The notes under the pieces: generated by a model
The model's input: only the letters and a program-made list of their open reading frames with translations
What the model was told of the DNA's origin: nothing
Databases searched by the model: none
Shown: positions 60,817 to 64,000 of the stretch, piece after piece
Layout: each line of letters opens with the position of its first letter
Position numbering within the stretch: the first letter of the stretch is position 1
Program-made: the position numbers and the translations under genes
Assembly (NCBI RefSeq): GCF_003144315.1
Contig: NZ_MPDK01000006.1
Location: 62,001-126,000 of the forward strand
From: Sulfoacidibacillus thermotolerans
GTDB taxonomy: Bacteria; Bacillota; Bacilli; Alicyclobacillales; SLC66
DNA: 64,000 nt
Reading direction: 5' to 3'

Positions 60817-62004
60817 TTGTCCAATATCTCTTCAAATGTAACTCCACATGGTGGACATCTCGTAGATCGATTCGTTACAGACTCCCAAGCGAGCTTTCCT
60901 ACATCTCACATCGAACGAGTCATACTTGATGATATTGGAGAAAGCGACCTGGTTCAGATCGCGACTGGAGCCTTTTCTCCGCTTACCGGATTTATGGGGG
61001 AGGAAGACTATCGTTCTGTCGTGCTGAACATGCGCCTAGCGAACGGCATTATATGGCCACTGCCAGTCACGCTGCCGATTTCACGAGAACAGGCAAAACG
61101 CATAGCGGTCGGCGATGCGGTGCTACTTGTAGATCGCGAGTCGATACCGCGCGCATGGATGGAAGTTACAAGTATTTTTCAAACCGATCTGCAAAGCGAC
61201 GTGTATGCTATCTACCTCACACAGGACACAGGACACCCTGGTGTTCGACGAACGTTTGAGCGTGGCCCAATCTTTCTAGGTGGACCTATTCATGTGTTTT
61301 CTACAGCGAATCCGCCACATGATTTCACACAATATATCCACACACCCAAAGCAGCACGCGATTTTTTCCAACATAGAGGATGGAAGACTGTCGTCGGCTT
61401 TCAAACGCGTAATCCAATCCATCGCGCGCATGAATACCTACAAAAATGTGCGCTTGAAATCTCCGATGGACTCTTTATTCATCCACTTGTAGGTCCGACA
61501 AAAGCAGATGACATCCCTGCAGATTTGCGCATGCGTGCCTATGAAATTGTAATATCCCATTATTACCCAATCAATCGTGTGGCGCTCGGTGTCTTTACAG
61601 CTGCAATGCGCTATGCAGGCCCCCGCGAAGCAATTTTACATGCACTTGTGCGCAAAAATTACGGTTGCACACACTTTATTGTCGGACGTGACCATGCAGG
61701 TGTTGGAAGTTATTATGGGACTTATGATGCACAAAAAATATTTGCAAAATTTTCTGCTGATGAGATAGGAATTACTCCGCTCTTTTTTGACCATGCCTTT
61801 TATTGTAAAGCTTGTGGTGGAATGGCGACCGAAAAAACCTGCCCACATGATGAACACACGCGTCTCTTTTTGTCGGGTACAAAAGTTCGTGCCATGCTTC
61901 AAGCCGGTGTAGAACCGCCAGTCGAATTCACCAGACCAGAAACTGCACGCATTCTCATGGAATATTATACACGAGGCAATTTTTCTAAAGCAGCAGAAAA
62001 GTAA
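60817..62004 (+). CDS. sat: Sulfate adenylyltransferase (ATP sulfurylase)
   Basis: A 395-residue ATP sulfurylase making APS from sulfate and ATP. Motifs: QTRNPIHRAHEYLQK (Q-x-RNP-x2-RAHE), GRDHAGVGSYYG and the zinc finger-like YCKACGGMATEKTCPHD. TTG 60817 follows GGAGTGAACGCA; the GTG nine bases earlier overlaps the ribosome site. Together with cysC it forms PAPS. There is no cysH or sulfite reductase gene in the window, so the products may be used for sulfation rather than assimilation. Confidence 0.95.
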   Translation: MSNISSNVTPHGGHLVDRFVTDSQASFPTSHIERVILDDIGESDLVQIATGAFSPLTGFMGEEDYRSVVLNMRLANGIIWPLPVTLPISREQAKRIAVGDAVLLVDRESIPRAWMEVTSIFQTDLQSDVYAIYLTQDTGHPGVRRTFERGPIFLGGPIHVFSTANPPHDFTQYIHTPKAARDFFQHRGWKTVVGFQTRNPIHRAHEYLQKCALEISDGLFIHPLVGPTKADDIPADLRMRAYEIVISHYYPINRVALGVFTAAMRYAGPREAILHALVRKNYGCTHFIVGRDHAGVGSYYGTYDAQKIFAKFSADEIGITPLFFDHAFYCKACGGMATEKTCPHDEHTRLFLSGTKVRAMLQAGVEPPVEFTRPETARILMEYYTRGNFSKAAEK

Positions 62005-62023
62005 GCATTCGGAGGTATCGTCT

Positions 62024-63055
62024 TTGGACCACTCACCCTTACTCGCACCCTTACTTGACGCAAAAAACATTCATCTCTTTACGCATGTACGTGGCGACCC
62101 GGATTCAGCCAGTTGCTTCGCACTCGCACTCGCTTTGCAAAAACTCGGGAAAACAGTGAGTGTCTCTCACGATCTGCCTGCGCATCTACATTGGCTGCAT
62201 GATGGATTCTCTTTCCCTTCACAAAGCGACGAAGGTGCCTTGCGCGTCGCCATTGACACAGGAAATTATGCCCGGCTTGCCTTTACTCCTGCAGTGCGCG
62301 CAAAGATTGCCGAATTGATCGCTCACTTTGGCACTGAACAACAGGTTCCGTCGCAACGACTTTGGTCAATCGAACCGATAGATGTAGTCATTGATCACCA
62401 TGCCAGCAACAAAGGATACGGACGCCTTAACTGGATTGTCCCTACTGCGAGTTCCTCTGCCGAATTGCTGACAGAGCTCATCGCCGCATTAGAAGCAACA
62501 AGCGGAACGATCCTCTTTTCAGAAGAAGTTTGTCGCCTGTTATATACAGGGATTGTCTCCGATACACAGTGGTTTAAGCGCGATGTAACCCCGCGTACGT
62601 ATACGATGGCAAGTTTACTGGAAACGCGTGCAAAGATCGACAAAGTGGAAATTGCTGAACGACTCGCAGAACGTTCGATTGCATATTTCCAAATCGGCGC
62701 AACGCTGCGCGCAAACTTCAAACAATACGATGACTTACTCGTATCGTTCCTCGACCGCCAAGCACTCGAACAAGTAGGTCTTACCGCAGAAGAAGCTGCG
62801 CAAACGATGGAAGAACTCGAACACTTACCTGGCAAGATATTTATTCTTTTTGTTGAATTGGCAACTGGGGAAATTCGCGTGCGAATTCGCGGAAAAGGAG
62901 TTGTGATTTTGTCACTCGCACAACAATTTGGCGGCGGCGGTCATGAATTCCGCGCAGGAGCTACTCTTTCCTCATGGCGTGAGATGCAAACCGTCATTAC
63001 CTATGCACAAAAATTACTCGCCATTCAGGCGAAAGAATCCGAATTCTCGCTGTAA
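62024..63055 (+). CDS. DHH/DHHA1 phosphoesterase, NrnA (pAp phosphatase)-like
   Basis: A 343-residue DHH-family protein: N-terminal THVRGDPDSASCFALALAL, VAIDTG, the signature VIDHHASNKGYG, the block YTGIVSDTQWFKR and C-terminal DHHA1 GGGGHEFRAGATL. NrnA/YtqI of B. subtilis degrades short RNA and hydrolyses PAP, the by-product of PAPS use. Placement directly after cysC-sat and before a sulfotransferase supports a PAP-recycling role. TTG 62024 with GGAGGTATCGTC upstream. Confidence 0.9.
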   Translation: MDHSPLLAPLLDAKNIHLFTHVRGDPDSASCFALALALQKLGKTVSVSHDLPAHLHWLHDGFSFPSQSDEGALRVAIDTGNYARLAFTPAVRAKIAELIAHFGTEQQVPSQRLWSIEPIDVVIDHHASNKGYGRLNWIVPTASSSAELLTELIAALEATSGTILFSEEVCRLLYTGIVSDTQWFKRDVTPRTYTMASLLETRAKIDKVEIAERLAERSIAYFQIGATLRANFKQYDDLLVSFLDRQALEQVGLTAEEAAQTMEELEHLPGKIFILFVELATGEIRVRIRGKGVVILSLAQQFGGGGHEFRAGATLSSWREMQTVITYAQKLLAIQAKESEFSL

Positions 63056-63072
63056 GGAGGCGAATCATCCCC

Positions 63073-63966
63073 GTGTTTCCTGATTTTTTACTAGTTGGCG
63101 CCGCAAAATCTGGGACAAGTTCACTAGATCGCTATCTTGCGGAACACCCGCAAATCTACATTCCACCCAAAAAAGAAGCACATTACTTCAGTATCCCTAG
63201 TTTCCCCGCAAAATTCCAAGGCCGCGGCGATGAGGGCATGAACACGCACACAATTAGACAGCGCGAACAGTATGAACAGCTTTTTGTTCCTGCGCAAAAG
63301 GGGCAGGTCGTTGGTGAATCCTCAGCCTTCTACCTCTATTATCCAGGCACAGCCGAGCGTATCTATCATGCCAATCCAAATATGAAGATCATCATTACAT
63401 TGCGAAATCCTGTGGATCGTGCATTTTCCGCCTACATGTATCTTTTGCGAGACAATCGCGAAGAACTTTCTTTTGAAGCCGGATTAGAAGCAGAATCCGA
63501 ACGGAAAAAGCAAGATTACGAGCCCATGTGGCTCTATAAAGAACTCGGTCTCTACAGTAGCCAAATCAAGCGCTACTTTGAGGTATTCCCGCGTGAACAA
63601 ATAAAAATTATCTTATTTGAAGATTTTACGGCTCACACCTCTGAAATCATGCGCGATCTTTATACCTTCTTAGCCGTTGATCCATCTTTTACACCAGATA
63701 CTTCAATGCGCTATAACGAGTCGGGCGTACCAAAATCGCGCGCACTCTTTACATTCATTGCACAGCCAAATGCACTAAAAGAACTCGTGAAGCCGTTCAT
63801 TCCAGCCTCTATGCGCGAACGCCTCGGCAACCGAGCAAAGTCATTACTACTGGAGAAGGTACAAATGAATCCCGCGACACGACGATTCTTAACACAATAT
63901 TATCAAGAGGACATCATACGTCTCCAGGAGCTCATAGGGCGTGATTTACAGAAATGGTTACTATAA
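63073..63966 (+). CDS. PAPS-dependent sulfotransferase
   Basis: A 297-residue sulfotransferase: the 5'-phosphosulfate-binding loop LLVGAAKSGTSSLDRYLAEH at the very N-terminus and the 3'-phosphate-binding motif LRNPVDRAFSAYMYLLRDN near residue 113. It resembles heparan-sulfate-type and bacterial carbohydrate sulfotransferases rather than tyrosine enzymes. No membrane helix is seen, so it acts in the cytoplasm on a carbohydrate, lipid or small molecule precursor. GTG 63073 has TAAGGAGG ahead. It is the last of the four-gene sulfation run; what follows beyond 64000 is unseen. Confidence 0.92.
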   Translation: MFPDFLLVGAAKSGTSSLDRYLAEHPQIYIPPKKEAHYFSIPSFPAKFQGRGDEGMNTHTIRQREQYEQLFVPAQKGQVVGESSAFYLYYPGTAERIYHANPNMKIIITLRNPVDRAFSAYMYLLRDNREELSFEAGLEAESERKKQDYEPMWLYKELGLYSSQIKRYFEVFPREQIKIILFEDFTAHTSEIMRDLYTFLAVDPSFTPDTSMRYNESGVPKSRALFTFIAQPNALKELVKPFIPASMRERLGNRAKSLLLEKVQMNPATRRFLTQYYQEDIIRLQELIGRDLQKWLL

Positions 63967-64000
63967 TCGATTGGAGAAACGAACGCGAATCCTCCACCGT

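Noticed and set aside
1-64000. tRNA, rRNA, CRISPR arrays and prophage structural genes
   Set aside because: None was recognised on either strand by reading; no regularly spaced repeats and no capsid, terminase or tail gene are present.

Overview
The window looks like chromosome of a Gram-positive, endospore-forming bacterium of the class Bacilli. Evidence: spore genes (prkA, yhbH, spoVR, a gerA/gerB cluster, a SpoVAF-like gene, an RsfA-type regulator, a CotS-like gene, an hsp20-type gene), strong AGGAGG ribosome sites, frequent TTG/GTG starts and a PurR-type operator. A relative of Alicyclobacillaceae is possible but only a guess. No rRNA, tRNA or CRISPR array was recognised, and no gap between genes exceeds about 300 bases.

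The main discovery is at 5.4-26.2 kb. The sporulation operon prkA-yhbH-spoVR (minus strand) is broken twice. spoVR is split by a 7,156-bp element (E1) flanked by an 11-bp direct repeat at 6058-6068 and 13214-13224. yhbH is split by an 8,977-bp element (E2) flanked by a 12-bp direct repeat at 14166-14177 and 23143-23154. Each element carries its own serine recombinase near one end and a small gene divergent from it. Recombination between the repeats would rebuild, exactly in frame, a 477-residue SpoVR and a 388-residue YhbH. This is the architecture of the skin (sigK) intervening element, but with two elements in two adjacent genes of one operon. The cargo is not phage-like. E1 holds cytochrome bd oxidase (cydAB), a rhodanese/metallo-beta-lactamase protein and a sulfide:quinone-reductase-like flavoprotein. 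E2 holds two class B penicillin-binding proteins, a FolC-like ligase and an MFS transporter.

Layout. 0-5.4 kb: transketolase (5' end cut by the window), transaldolase, a PurR-controlled NCS1 permease, Hsp20, a DUF1540 protein. 5.4-26.2 kb: interrupted spore operon with E1 and E2. 26-33.5 kb: TetR, trmL, amidase-like protein, IclR, CotS-like protein, queG, rnhA, polysaccharide deacetylase. 33.5-36.8 kb: germination-receptor genes gerA-gerB plus a small membrane protein, without gerC. 37-52.5 kb: nth, nucleotidase, HD protein, YktB, bioB, HAD, RsfA, DUF402, AI-2E-family protein, a two-component system whose kinase seems frameshifted at its first membrane helix, FadR-type regulator, Bax-inhibitor-1 protein, a HesB-like gene with an in-frame TGA (likely selenocysteine), mutY, M29 aminopeptidase. 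52.7-60 kb: GntR regulator with DHA2 transporter, cardiolipin synthase, class I fumarase, SpoVAF-like protein. 60-64 kb: cysC-sat-nrnA-like-sulfotransferase, a compact set that would make PAPS, use it for sulfation and remove the PAP by-product.

All functional calls rest on reading translated sequence and motifs; no database search or computation was run.
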